Below, piece by piece: positions 1 to 8,924 of a DNA stretch of 64,000 nucleotides. Origin of the DNA: Shimia_B sp038528385 (GTDB taxonomy: Bacteria > Pseudomonadota > Alphaproteobacteria > Rhodobacterales > Rhodobacteraceae); the NCBI GenBank assembly GCA_038528385.1, contig JBCBET010000008.1, forward strand, positions 62,001 to 126,000, written 5' to 3'. How positions within the stretch are numbered: the stretch's first letter is position 1; each line of letters starts with the position of its first letter. Under the pieces are notes generated by a model. The model was given only the letters and a program-made list of their open reading frames with translations. It was not told the DNA's origin and ran no database searches. The position numbers and the translations under genes were made by a program.

Positions 1-367
1 CCACGCGCACGATCTCCTCGCCTTCCTCCACGGTCATGGTCATGGGCTTTTCGCAGAGCACGTTGAAGCCGGCCTCGAGGAAGGCCTTCGTGATCTCGAA
101 ATGGGTCGCATTCGGCGTGGCCACGGTGACGAGGTCCACCCGGTCGGCGCGGTCCCGCTCGCCCGCGAGCATCTCCCGCCAGTCGCCATAGGCGCGGCCG
201 GGCGCGACGCCCAGGCGCTGGGCATAGGCGCGGCCTTTGTCGGCGTCGTGGTCGAGCGCGCCCGCCGCCAGGACGAAATTGCCATCCGCCTGCGCGCCGA
301 GCCTGTGCGCCGGGCCGATCTGGCTGCCTTCGCCGCCGCCGATCATGCCCCAGTTCAGTCGTGTCAT
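1..367 (-). CDS. Gfo/Idh/MocA family oxidoreductase (partial, 3' end outside window)
   Basis: The N-terminal 122 codons of an NAD(P)-dependent sugar or inositol dehydrogenase are present; the gene runs off the left edge. The product starts MTRLNWGMIGGGEGSQIG, a Rossmann dinucleotide-binding turn with GGGEGS, and reaches the family's C-E-K-P motif (catalytic Lys) near residue 110. A clear AAGGAG ribosome site lies just before the ATG. It follows another Gfo/Idh/MocA gene on the same strand after 81 bases, and both lie opposite iolD-iolC-iolB, so a role in inositol or inosose oxidation is inferred. The exact substrate cannot be read from the sequence. Confidence 0.85.
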   Translation of the reverse strand, partial: MTRLNWGMIGGGEGSQIGPAHRLGAQADGNFVLAAGALDHDADKGRAYAQRLGVAPGRAYGDWREMLAGERDRADRVDLVTVATPNATHFEITKAFLEAGFNVLCEKPMTMTVEEGEEIVRV

Positions 368-385
368 GTGGTCTCTCCTTCGGGG

Positions 386-410
386 AAGGTGCGCGGTGCG
401 CACCCTACGG
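386..410. repeat. Short GC-rich inverted repeat between two dehydrogenase genes
   Basis: The segment contains GGTGCGC followed by GTGCGCACC, a near-palindrome that can fold into a short hairpin between the two Gfo/Idh/MocA genes. It could affect RNA stability or be a REP-like element. Only one copy is seen in this window. Confidence 0.35.
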
Positions 411-448
411 ATGGGCCGCACAGGGCATGCATTGCGGACGGACCGTTC

Positions 449-1543
449 TCAGTATCTGACATCTTCCCACCCGCCGCTCTCCGATGAGCGGAGCGCCGCA
501 TCCGTCACGCGCAGCACCTCAAGGCCGTCGCGGAAGGTCGGCCACCGGTTCTCGCCCTCGTGGATCGCGGTGAGGAAATCCTTCGCCTCGATGATGATCT
601 GGTCCTGGTAGCCCGTCCCGTGCCCCGGCCCCTGGCAGAAGGGGAGGTAATCGGGATGGGCGGGTCCGGTGAGGATCTTCTTGAAGCCGCGCTCCGCCTC
701 CGGCCCCTCCCGGCGGTAGAGCCAGAGCGCGTTCTGGTCCTCCTGGTCGAAACGGATCGCGCCGTCGGTGCCGTGGATCTCGTAGGCGTAGCCCATCTTG
801 CGCCCCGTGGCGATGCGGGAGGCATAGATTTGCCCCATGACGCCGGAGCGGAAGCGGCACATGAGCTGCACGTGGTCGTCATTCGTCACCGCGCCCCCGG
901 GGCGCGTGCGATGCACCGTCTCGAGGGAGGCGCTGACCTTCCCCACCGGCCCCATGAGCGCCAGCGCGGCGTTGAAGGCATGGGGCGCCAGATCGCCGAT
1001 GCAGCCCATGGCCATGCCCTCGGTCCGCCAATTGGCGGGCTCCTCTGGGTCGGCGAGGAAATCCTCCGTGTGCTCCCCGCGAAACCATGTGAGCTGTCCG
1101 ATGGCGCCCTCGGCCAATAGATCGCGGGCAAAGCGGGAGGCAGGCGTGCGGATATAGTTGTAGCCCACCATGTTGATGTGCCCCTCGGCCGCTTTGACCA
1201 TGGCCTCGGCATCAGCGAGGGAGGCGCCCATGGGCTTTTCGCAGAGGACGGGCTTGCCCAGGGCGAAGGCCGCCTCGGCGATCTCGCGATGGTGCGTCTG
1301 TGGCGTGGCGATGATGACCGCGCCCACGCGCGGGTCCTCCACCAGGCTCCGCCAATCGCCCGTGCCACGGTTGAAGCCGAAGGCCGCGCGGTAGCGCTCC
1401 GCGCTCTCCTCGCTGGTGGCGGCGATCACCTCCAGCCGCGGGCGGAGCGCGGTGTCGAACACCGCCCCCACCGCCGCCATGGCCACCGAATGCGCCTTGC
1501 CCATGTAGCCGCCGCCCACGACGCCGATCCCGATCTCGCTCAT
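449..1543 (-). CDS. Gfo/Idh/MocA oxidoreductase, probable inositol/inosose dehydrogenase
   Basis: This is a 364-residue NAD(P)-dependent dehydrogenase of the Gfo/Idh/MocA family. The Rossmann motif GVVGGGYMGKAH is at residues 7-18 and the catalytic EKP motif (LCEKPMG) has Lys near 103; a His in DLAPHAFN fits the family's second catalytic position. The start chosen is MSEIGIG because GGGAGGG lies directly upstream; an 18-residue upstream extension is possible but looks non-coding. It is divergent from iolD across 83 bases, which supports involvement in myo-inositol catabolism (IolG/IolW-type step). Family is certain, substrate is inferred. Confidence 0.85.
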   Translation of the reverse strand: MSEIGIGVVGGGYMGKAHSVAMAAVGAVFDTALRPRLEVIAATSEESAERYRAAFGFNRGTGDWRSLVEDPRVGAVIIATPQTHHREIAEAAFALGKPVLCEKPMGASLADAEAMVKAAEGHINMVGYNYIRTPASRFARDLLAEGAIGQLTWFRGEHTEDFLADPEEPANWRTEGMAMGCIGDLAPHAFNAALALMGPVGKVSASLETVHRTRPGGAVTNDDHVQLMCRFRSGVMGQIYASRIATGRKMGYAYEIHGTDGAIRFDQEDQNALWLYRREGPEAERGFKKILTGPAHPDYLPFCQGPGHGTGYQDQIIIEAKDFLTAIHEGENRWPTFRDGLEVLRVTDAALRSSESGGWEDVRY

Positions 1544-1626
1544 ATGCCCTCCCAAGCTCTGCCGGATCACTCTTGAGCAGACGCGTGCAAGCTGCAACTG
1601 TCCGCTGACGATGACGGGAGGACTGG

Positions 1627-3492
1627 ATGGGCGAGGGCATCATCCGGCTCACGGTGGCGCAGGCCATCGTGCGCTATCTGGAAAACCAGTGGATCGAGGT
1701 GGACGGCACCGAGCACCGCGTCTGCGGCGGGGGCTTCGGCATCTTCGGGCACGGCAACGTGACCTGCCTCGGCGAGGCGCTCTACCCGGTGCAGGACAGG
1801 CTCCCGCTCTACCGCGGGCAGAACGAGCAGGGGATGGGTTTTGCCGCGGCGGGTTATGCGAAGGCCTGGCTGCGCCAGCGCTTCATGTTCTGTACGGCCT
1901 CGGCGGGGCCGGGGACGGCGAATTTGCTCACATCCGCCGCGCTTGCGCATGCAAATCGCCTTCCCATGCTCATGCTCTGCGGGGACACGTTCCTCACGCG
2001 CCTGCCGGACCCGGTGCTCCAGCAGCTCGAGCATTTCGGGGATCCCACGGTCGGGCTCAATGACGCCTTCCGCGCCGTGAGCCGCTACTGGGACCGGATC
2101 ACCCATCCCGCGCAGGTGATCCAGAGCCTGCCCGCCGCCATGGCCACGCTGCTCGACCCCGCCGATTGCGGGCCGGCCTTCATCGCGTTGCCGCAGGATG
2201 TGCAGGGCTGGGCTTATGACTACCCCGAGGAGATGTTCGCCAAGAATGTGCATCGCATCCGCCGCCAATCGCCCGACACCCGCGAGGTGGCCGATGCTGC
2301 GGCGGCGTTGATGTCGGCCCATCGGCCCATGATCATCGCGGGCGGCGGCGTGCAGTATTCGGGCGCGGTGGCCGAGCTCACGGCCTTCGCCGAGGCGCAC
2401 CGGATCCCGGTGGTGGAGACGATCGCGGGCCGGGCGAACCTCCTCGACACCCACGCACTGAACACGGGGCCCATCGGGGTGACCGGCTCCGACAGCGCCA
2501 ATGCCATCGCCAAGGAGGCCGACGTCATCCTCTCGGTCGGCTCGCGTCTGCAGGATTTCACCACGGGCTCCTGGACGGCCTTCGCGCGTGACGCGCAGAT
2601 CATCGGGCTCAACGCCGCGCGGCACGACGCGGGCAAGCACCGCTCGCTGCCCGTGGTGGGTGATGCCAAGCTCGGGATCGAGGCGCTGGGCGCGGCGCTC
2701 GCCGGCCACACCGCGCCCGCCGACTGGACGGCCCGCGCCCGCAAAGAGCGGGAGGCGTGGAACGCCTATGTCGCGGGCAACACCCGCGCAGGAAACGGCC
2801 CGAACTCCTACGCGCAGGCCATCGGCGTCGTGAACGCGCTCTGCCACGCCGAGGATCGCGTGGTCGCCGCCGCAGGGGGCCTGCCCGCGGAGGTCACGGC
2901 CAACTGGAAAACTCTCAGCGTGGGCTCCGTTGACGTCGAGTTCGGCTTCTCCTGCATGGGCTACGAGATCGCCGGCGCCTGGGGCGCGGCCATCGCGCAG
3001 GCGGAGCGGAAACCCGGGCGCGACGTCATCTCCTTCTGCGGGGACGGCTCCTATCTGCTCATGAATTCAGACATCTACAGCTCGGTCCTCACGCAAAAGA
3101 AGATGATCGTGCTTGTCCTCGACAATGGCGGCTTCGCCGTCATCAACAAGCTCCAGAACGGCACCGGCAACGAGAGCTTCAACAACCTTATCTCGGACAC
3201 GCCCACCGCCACGCACCAGGTGGCCGTGGATTTCGCCGCCCACGCCGCCGCCATGGGCGCGATTGCGGAAACGGTGGCGAACCCGGCGGAGCTCGCGGAG
3301 GCGTTCAAGCGCGCGCAGGAGGCCCACCGCACCACCGTCATCGCCATGCAGGTGGACGCCTACGAGGGCTGGACCACGCAAGGCCACGCCTGGTGGGAGG
3401 TTGGGACGCCCGAAGTCTCCGAAAGCGCCCGCGTCCGCGAGGCCCGGGTGAGCCAGGAAGCCTCGCGCGCCGAGCAGCGGAAGGGCGTCTGA
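1627..3492 (+). CDS. iolD: 3D-(3,5/4)-trihydroxycyclohexane-1,2-dione hydrolase
   Basis: This ThDP-dependent enzyme opens the ring of THcHDO to 5-deoxyglucuronate in myo-inositol catabolism. The 621-residue protein has the acetolactate-synthase fold: an N-terminal ThDP-binding domain (YRGQNEQGMGFAAAGYAKA with the ThDP-activating Glu), a central domain, and a C-terminal domain carrying the Mg/ThDP signature GDGSYLLMNSD ... DNGGFAVIN. A GGGAGG ribosome site precedes the ATG. The stop overlaps the start of iolC (ATGA), so the two are translationally coupled. Length and motifs match IolD. Confidence 0.95.
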   Translation: MGEGIIRLTVAQAIVRYLENQWIEVDGTEHRVCGGGFGIFGHGNVTCLGEALYPVQDRLPLYRGQNEQGMGFAAAGYAKAWLRQRFMFCTASAGPGTANLLTSAALAHANRLPMLMLCGDTFLTRLPDPVLQQLEHFGDPTVGLNDAFRAVSRYWDRITHPAQVIQSLPAAMATLLDPADCGPAFIALPQDVQGWAYDYPEEMFAKNVHRIRRQSPDTREVADAAAALMSAHRPMIIAGGGVQYSGAVAELTAFAEAHRIPVVETIAGRANLLDTHALNTGPIGVTGSDSANAIAKEADVILSVGSRLQDFTTGSWTAFARDAQIIGLNAARHDAGKHRSLPVVGDAKLGIEALGAALAGHTAPADWTARARKEREAWNAYVAGNTRAGNGPNSYAQAIGVVNALCHAEDRVVAAAGGLPAEVTANWKTLSVGSVDVEFGFSCMGYEIAGAWGAAIAQAERKPGRDVISFCGDGSYLLMNSDIYSSVLTQKKMIVLVLDNGGFAVINKLQNGTGNESFNNLISDTPTATHQVAVDFAAHAAAMGAIAETVANPAELAEAFKRAQEAHRTTVIAMQVDAYEGWTTQGHAWWEVGTPEVSESARVREARVSQEASRAEQRKGV

Positions 3493-4466
3493 TGGATCTC
3501 TTCGAGGGGATCGCGAAGAACCGCTTCGTCGTCGTGGGCCGCGCGGGCATGGACATCTTCACCGATCCGGGGCTCACGGTGGAAGCCTCGAGCCGCATGG
3601 GCGTGGCACTGGGCGGATCGTCTGCCAATATCGCCGCAGGCATCTGCAAGCTGGGCGGACAGGCCTCGCTCGTCACGCGGGTCTCCGACGACAGCGTGGG
3701 CAGCTTCTGCGTGGCGCAGCTCGCGCAGTACGGCGTGGGCACGGAATACGTGCGCTCCGTGGGCGGCGAGTACCGGAACTCGCTCGCCATCTACGAAAGC
3801 GTCGTGGAGGGGCACCGGAACGTGCTCTACCGCAACGGCGCGGCCGATTTTCAGATGGACATGGAAGACGTGGAAGCGGTGGACTACGCCCACTTCGGCG
3901 CGCTCATCACCGCGGGCACCGTCTTTGCCGCCGAGCCTTCGCGCGCCGCCGCCTTCCGCGCCTTCGAGCTGGCGAAGGCGGCGGGCCTGCCCATCCTCTT
4001 CGACGTCGATTATCGTCCCTATTCCTGGCCCTCGGCAGCGGTGGCCGCCGATGTCCTGAGCCGGGCCGCAGAGGCCTCCGACGCCATCGTGGGCAATGAC
4101 GAGGAATTCGGCTTCATCGCGGGAGATTACGCGCAGGGCCTCGCCAAGGCGCGGGAGCTCAGTGCAACGGTCCCGCTCGTGATCTACAAGATGGGCGAGA
4201 TGGGTGCGCTCACGTTCCACGCCGGTCGCGAGCTGCGCACCGGCATCTATCCCGTGGAGGCTTTGAAACCCACCGGCGCGGGCGACAGCTTCATGGCCGG
4301 GCTCGTCACCTCCCTCGCTGCCGGGCACGATCTGAAGGCTGCGATCCTGCGCGGCTCGGCCTGCGCCTCGGTCACGGTCTCACGGCCCGGCTGTGCGCCC
4401 GCCATGGCCGACACCGCCACGCTCGAGGCTTTCCTCGCCGATCATCCCGGACCCACCGACGCCTAG
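3492..4466 (+). CDS. iolC: 5-dehydro-2-deoxygluconokinase
   Basis: This PfkB/ribokinase-family enzyme phosphorylates 5-dehydro-2-deoxygluconate (DKG) in inositol catabolism. The protein is 324 residues from the ATG that overlaps the iolD stop by four bases. It shows the N-terminal substrate-binding glycines (GGSSANIA) and the C-terminal PfkB signature KPTGAGDSFMAGL with the catalytic Asp. An upstream in-frame ATG exists inside iolD but would add 33 low-complexity residues, so it was rejected. The middle position between iolD and iolB supports the name. Confidence 0.92.
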   Translation: MDLFEGIAKNRFVVVGRAGMDIFTDPGLTVEASSRMGVALGGSSANIAAGICKLGGQASLVTRVSDDSVGSFCVAQLAQYGVGTEYVRSVGGEYRNSLAIYESVVEGHRNVLYRNGAADFQMDMEDVEAVDYAHFGALITAGTVFAAEPSRAAAFRAFELAKAAGLPILFDVDYRPYSWPSAAVAADVLSRAAEASDAIVGNDEEFGFIAGDYAQGLAKARELSATVPLVIYKMGEMGALTFHAGRELRTGIYPVEALKPTGAGDSFMAGLVTSLAAGHDLKAAILRGSACASVTVSRPGCAPAMADTATLEAFLADHPGPTDA

Positions 4467-4475
4467 AGGCCCGCC

Positions 4476-5345
4476 ATGCACATTCCTCCCTTCGACAATC
4501 TCAACGTGCCTATCGTGGGCGCAGACGACGCGACCGTACCGCTCAATTACTTCAACATCGTCAAACTCAAGGTGGGCGAGGCCTTCGAATACGAGGTGCC
4601 GGGCTACGAGACCTGCATCGTGCCTGCCACGGGGACGGTGGACGTGGAGGTGGGTGAGTTCAGCGCCGAGGCGCTCGGCGGGCGCGGCGCGGATGTCTGG
4701 GACGGGGAGCCCGAGGGCGTCTACGTGCCGAGCGGACTGCCCGGGCGGATCACGGCGCGGGACGCCTGCGAGGTCTTCGTGGCCGGCGCGAAATTCGACG
4801 AGGTGCTCGCGCCCTTCGCCGTGCGCGCCGATGAGCTCGACCTCGTGCAATACGGCTCCGACGAGACGAAGACGCATCGCAAGATCAAGCACATCCTGGG
4901 CCAGAAACAGGCGGACCGGGTGGGGCGGCTGCTGGTGAGCGAACTCTATACCGTGGGGCAGGGCGGCTGGTCGGGTTTCCCCTCCCACAAGCACGACACT
5001 GACCGGCGGGACGGCCCCGGGGGGGATATCGAAGGGGATATGACGGAGACCAGACACGACGAGACCTACAACTTCCGCTTCCGACCGAAGCACGGCTCGG
5101 GGCTGCAGATGCTCCAGCGGGAGGATGGCGAGGCGGGCGATGCCTATCACATCGTGGACGGCTCCACGATCTGCATCGACGCGGGTTATCACCCTTGCGC
5201 CGTGCTGCCGGGCTACGAGATGTACTACTTCACGATCCTGGGCGGCCTCTCGCAGCGTCCGCTGGTGCAGTATTTCCAGCCCTCCCACGCCGACCAGATC
5301 GAGACGATCCCCGGCATCAAGGACATGATCGCGAAGTTCAAGTAA
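4476..5345 (+). CDS. iolB: 5-deoxy-glucuronate isomerase
   Basis: IolB is a bicupin metalloenzyme that isomerises 5-deoxyglucuronate to DKG. The 289-residue product has the family's metal-binding SHKHD motif and a nearby ETYNFRF strand. Compared with most IolB proteins (about 270 residues) it has a Gly/Asp-rich insertion just after SHKHD. It follows iolC by nine bases and is in the same operon. Confidence 0.9.
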   Translation: MHIPPFDNLNVPIVGADDATVPLNYFNIVKLKVGEAFEYEVPGYETCIVPATGTVDVEVGEFSAEALGGRGADVWDGEPEGVYVPSGLPGRITARDACEVFVAGAKFDEVLAPFAVRADELDLVQYGSDETKTHRKIKHILGQKQADRVGRLLVSELYTVGQGGWSGFPSHKHDTDRRDGPGGDIEGDMTETRHDETYNFRFRPKHGSGLQMLQREDGEAGDAYHIVDGSTICIDAGYHPCAVLPGYEMYYFTILGGLSQRPLVQYFQPSHADQIETIPGIKDMIAKFK

Positions 5346-5496
5346 CCCGTCCCGGGCCTGCCCCGGGACCTCCGCCGCCAAACGATGAGGCCCCGGATCA
5401 GGTCCAGGGCGTTGAACCCGATGAAACCCGTCCCGGGCCTGCCCCGGGACCTCCGCAGCCGAACCATGAGGCCCCGGATCAAGTCCGGGGCGTGAA
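5345..5496. repeat. Tandem pair of about 71-bp direct repeats with internal palindromes
   Basis: Two near-identical copies lie at about 5345-5416 and 5426-5496, offset by 81 bases. Each holds two inverted repeats: CCCGGGCCTGCCCCGGG and a CCCCGGATC/GTCCGGGG pair. The pair fills the gap between iolB and the downstream aldolase gene. Such palindromic intergenic units in alphaproteobacteria can stabilise or process polycistronic mRNA; that role here is inferred. Confidence 0.8.
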
Positions 5497-5506
5497 GGAC
5501 CTGAAC

Positions 5507-6331
5507 ATGCCTCTGGTGACCCTCTCGGACGTCCTCGCCCCGGCCCGCGCTGGAGGATACGCCGTGGCGGGGATGGTGACGCTGGGCTGGGAGGATATGC
5601 GCGCCTACGTCGTCGCCGCCGAGACGGAGGGCGTGCCGGTCATCCTGCAGGCGGGGCCCTCCTGCCGGGCCCATACGCCGCTGCCCGTCTTGGGCGCGAT
5701 GTTCCGCCACCTGGCGGAGGAGGCCTCCGTTCCGGTGGTGGCCCATCTCGATCACGGCTACACCTACGAGGAATGCGAGGCGGCGCTCCGCGCGGGCTTC
5801 ACCTCGCTCATGTTCGACGGCTCGCGCCTGCCGCTTGCCGACAACATCGCCGCCACCCGCCGCGTGGTGGAGCTCGCCCATGGCGCGGGGATGTCCTGCG
5901 AGGGCGAGATCGGCTTCGTGGGCTATACGGGCGGCGAGGCCTCCGCTGGAACCGACCCCGTGGAGGCGGAGATATTTGCGCGGGAGACGGGCGTCGATGC
6001 CATGGCGATCTCTGTGGGCAACGTGCATCTCCAGACCGAGCAGAGCGCTGGCCTCGACACAACCCGCATCACCGCCATCGAGGCGGTGACGGACCTCCCC
6101 CTCGTGATCCATGGCGGCTCCGGCGTGCCCGCCGCGCAGAGGCAAGAGCTCGCCCGCGGCACGGCGGTCTCGAAGTTCAACATCGGGACCGAGCTCCGCG
6201 TGGCCTTCGGCGACGCGCTTCGCGCGGCTGTCGACAAGGACCCCGCCCGCTTCGACCGCGTGGAGATCCTCGCCGACACCCACGCACCCATGGTGGAGGC
6301 CGCCCGCGCCGTCCTGCGCACCATGCGCTAG
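5507..6331 (+). CDS. Class II aldolase, IolJ-like (6-phospho-DKG aldolase candidate)
   Basis: This 274-residue zinc-dependent class II fructose-bisphosphate-aldolase-family protein has the metal/catalytic motifs VAHLDHG, SLMFDGS, GNVH (the Zn-ligand His kept, though the usual Gly after it is Leu), IHGGSGVP and KFNIGTELR. In Bacillus-type iol operons the matching enzyme IolJ splits phosphorylated DKG to DHAP and malonic semialdehyde. Because it follows iolD-iolC-iolB, that role is the best inference. It is separated from iolB by the palindromic repeats. A general FBP or tagatose-bisphosphate aldolase cannot be excluded. Confidence 0.82.
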   Translation: MPLVTLSDVLAPARAGGYAVAGMVTLGWEDMRAYVVAAETEGVPVILQAGPSCRAHTPLPVLGAMFRHLAEEASVPVVAHLDHGYTYEECEAALRAGFTSLMFDGSRLPLADNIAATRRVVELAHGAGMSCEGEIGFVGYTGGEASAGTDPVEAEIFARETGVDAMAISVGNVHLQTEQSAGLDTTRITAIEAVTDLPLVIHGGSGVPAAQRQELARGTAVSKFNIGTELRVAFGDALRAAVDKDPARFDRVEILADTHAPMVEAARAVLRTMR

Positions 6332-6463
6332 GGTGCCGTCCCGCGCACCACGCGCGAGCGCCCGGGCTTTCGACTTGCCCCCGCGGGCCCCCCTGATATC
6401 AGGCCCCATCTTTCACGACCGCCGCGGACGCCTCCGCGGCGCCAATGCAATGGCGAGGACGAC

Positions 6464-7798
6464 ATGCAGGTCACAGAAACACTCAACGACGGCCTCAAGC
6501 GGGGCTACACGATCACCCTCCCGGCGAGCGAGCTCGAGGAGCAGGTCACCGCGAAGCTCAAGGAAGCGCAGCCCGACGTGGAGATGAAGGGCTTCCGCAA
6601 GGGCAAGGTGCCGCTCGCGCTCCTGAAAAAGCAGTTCGGCGACCGCGTGCTCGGCGAGGCGCTGCAGGAAACCATCGATGGTGCGATGTCCAAGCATTTC
6701 GAGGAGACCGGCGACCGCCCCGCCATGCAGCCCGACGTCAAGATGACGAAGGAAGACTGGAAGCCCGGCGACGATGTCGAGGTGGCCATGTCCTACGAGG
6801 CGCTGCCCGAGATGCCCGACGTCGATCTGAAGGGCCTCAAGCTCGAGAAGATGGTGGCCAAGGCCGATGACGCGGCCGTCACCGAGGCGCTCGAGAGCCT
6901 CGCGGAGAACGCGCAGAACTTCGAGGACCGCAAGAAGGGCGCGAAGGCCAAGGACGGCGACCAGGTCACCATGGATTTCGTGGGCCGCGTCGATGGCGAG
7001 GCGTTCGAGGGCGGCGCGGCGGAGGATTACCCCCTCGTGCTCGGCTCGAACTCCTTCATCCCGGGCTTCGAGGAGCAGCTTGTGGGCGTGAAGGCGGGCG
7101 AGGAAAAGGACGTCACCGTGTCCTTCCCAGACGACTACCAGGCCGCGCATCTCGCCGGGAAGGAGGCCGTGTTCTCCTGCACGATCAAGGCCGTGAAGGA
7201 GCCGAAGAAGGCGGAGATCAACGACGACCTCGCCAAGCAGTTCGGCGCCGACGACCTCGCGGCCCTCAAGGGGCAGGTCTCCGAGCGGCTCGAGGCGGAG
7301 TATTCCGGGGCCGCCCGCGCGGTGCAGAAACGCGCGCTCCTCGACGAGCTCGACCGCGTGGTGGAGATGGAGCTGCCGCCCTCCCTCGTGGACGCCGAGG
7401 CGGGCCAGATCGCCCACCAGCTCTGGCACGAGGAAAACCCGGAGGTCGAAGGCCACGACCACCCCGACATCGAGACGACCGAGGAGCACAAGACGCTAGC
7501 CCAGCGCCGCGTGAAGCTGGGGCTCCTGCTCGCCGAGCTTGGCCGCAAGGCCGAGGTCGAAGTGACGGATGCCGAGATGACGCAGGCCATCATGAACGCC
7601 GCCCGGCAATATCCCGGGCAGGAGCGCCAGTTCTTCGAATTCGTGCAGAAGAACCAGCAGATGCAGCAGCAGCTGCGCGCGCCGCTCTTCGAGGACAAGG
7701 TCGTCGATTACATCTTCGAGCTGGCCCAGGTGAGCGAGAAAGAGGTGTCGAAAGACGACCTGCAGAAGGCTGTCGAGGCGCTCGAAGAGGAGGATTGA
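6464..7798 (+). CDS. tig: Trigger factor, ribosome-associated chaperone
   Basis: Trigger factor binds the ribosome exit site and assists folding of nascent chains; it has PPIase activity. The 444-residue protein has the N-terminal ribosome-binding domain with the GFRKGKVP signature (residues about 43-50), a central FKBP-type domain (about 155-245, including DFVGRVDGEAFEGG) and a helical C-terminal chaperone domain ending in an acidic tail. Length and order match the family. It stands alone, with no operon partner. Confidence 0.96.
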   Translation: MQVTETLNDGLKRGYTITLPASELEEQVTAKLKEAQPDVEMKGFRKGKVPLALLKKQFGDRVLGEALQETIDGAMSKHFEETGDRPAMQPDVKMTKEDWKPGDDVEVAMSYEALPEMPDVDLKGLKLEKMVAKADDAAVTEALESLAENAQNFEDRKKGAKAKDGDQVTMDFVGRVDGEAFEGGAAEDYPLVLGSNSFIPGFEEQLVGVKAGEEKDVTVSFPDDYQAAHLAGKEAVFSCTIKAVKEPKKAEINDDLAKQFGADDLAALKGQVSERLEAEYSGAARAVQKRALLDELDRVVEMELPPSLVDAEAGQIAHQLWHEENPEVEGHDHPDIETTEEHKTLAQRRVKLGLLLAELGRKAEVEVTDAEMTQAIMNAARQYPGQERQFFEFVQKNQQMQQQLRAPLFEDKVVDYIFELAQVSEKEVSKDDLQKAVEALEEED

Positions 7799-7885
7799 TC
7801 CTCCGGCTGGCCGGGCGGGCGGACGCTCCCGCGGCCGGCTGCGCCAGCGCGGATCGCCCCGCCCACCGTCCCTTTAGGGCGCATC

Positions 7886-8390
7886 ATGGAGAGGGCTGGC
7901 CTCGGGGCCGGCCCTGTTGAGCCCGGAGGAGCGCGGATAATCGTCGAGGAGATGCGCGCGGGGCGCGCTCTGCCGCGCGGTGCTCGCGGCGCTGCCGGAC
8001 TGGTTCGGCGATCCCGGCGCGGTGGATCGCTACGCAGCCTTCGCCGAGAGCGAGGAGGCCACCGTGCTCGCGGCCCGCGGGGACGACGAAACCCTGGGCA
8101 TGGTCACGCTCCGGGTTCACGCCGCCACGCAATGCCAGGTCCATTCCCTCGGCGTCTTCGCGAGATCACAGGCGCGGCGCGGGCCGGGCCCTCGTCGAGG
8201 CCGCCGCTGCTCGGGGGCAGGCGCGAGCTCCGCCTATCTCGGGGTCAAGGCCCTCGCCGAGACCGCCCCCGATCCGAACCACGCAGGGACGCGCGCCTCC
8301 GACAGCGCCATGGGCTTTCGGCCCTACGAGCGGCTCGACACGCCCTGGGGCCCGTGCAGCCCCTGTCTCCTCACGCTGAGACCGCTCTAG
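7886..8390 (+). pseudogene. Decayed GNAT-family N-acetyltransferase
   Basis: Pieces of one GNAT acetyltransferase appear in order but in different frames. From 7968 on, LCRAVLAALPDWFGDPGAVDRYA continues to HSLGVFA; the acetyl-CoA loop region (GRALVEAAAARGQA) is in another frame at about 8190-8230; then YLGVKALAETAPDPN and SAMGFRPYERLDTPWGP follow back in the first frame. A stop (7938-7940) blocks the main frame upstream. No single frame can encode the domain, so at least two to three indels have occurred. No function is expected. Neighbour 3' is another decayed gene. Confidence 0.75.
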
Positions 8391-8428
8391 GCGACTTGGG
8401 GGCGCCGCCGGATCGCGGCAGGCCCGCG

Positions 8429-8924
8429 GCGTTGCGGTACGCGGCGTTTCTCAGGGGTGAACGTGGCCGGGCAGGCTCTCCATGGCCGATATCCGCCGCC
8501 TCTGCGCGCGGCTCGGCTACGGCGACGTGCGCACCCATATCCAGCCGCGCAACGTCGTCTTCGACGCCTTGGGCGATGTGAAAACGGAGCTCGAGGCCGC
8601 GCTCGCGGCGCATATGGGCCGGCCCGTGGGCGTGGTGCTCCGCAGCGCTACGGAGCTTTACGCGCTCATCGCCTCCGCCCCGTTCGCGGCGGCGCCACCG
8701 AACAGCGTGGGCGCTGCTCTGCCACGGGGGAGGTGCCGGGTCACCGCGTCACCGGCCTTTGGGATGAGGAGATCGTGGCGCTGGGCCACACGCTCTTCAT
8801 TCACTTCCCCTCGGGCATGGGCCGCTCCGCGCTCCGCCTGCCGGGGGCGGACGGGGGCACGATGCGCAATCTCACCACCTTGCGCGGGGTCGCCGATCTC
8901 TGCGCCGCCGCCCCTAGTCGGTGA
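8429..8924 (+). pseudogene. Decayed DUF1697 family gene
   Basis: The characteristic DUF1697 order is visible across frames: RYAAFLRG (8435 on), then VNVAGQAL in a second frame, then MADIRRLCARLGYGDVRTHIQ with RNVVFDAL from 8482 in a third. After about 8740 the C-terminal portion ALGHTLFIHFPSGMGRS and GTMRNLTTLRGVADL is again in a different frame. At least three indels separate the parts, so the gene is dead. Its 3' end overlaps the convergent lytic transglycosylase gene by about 11 bases. Confidence 0.75.
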
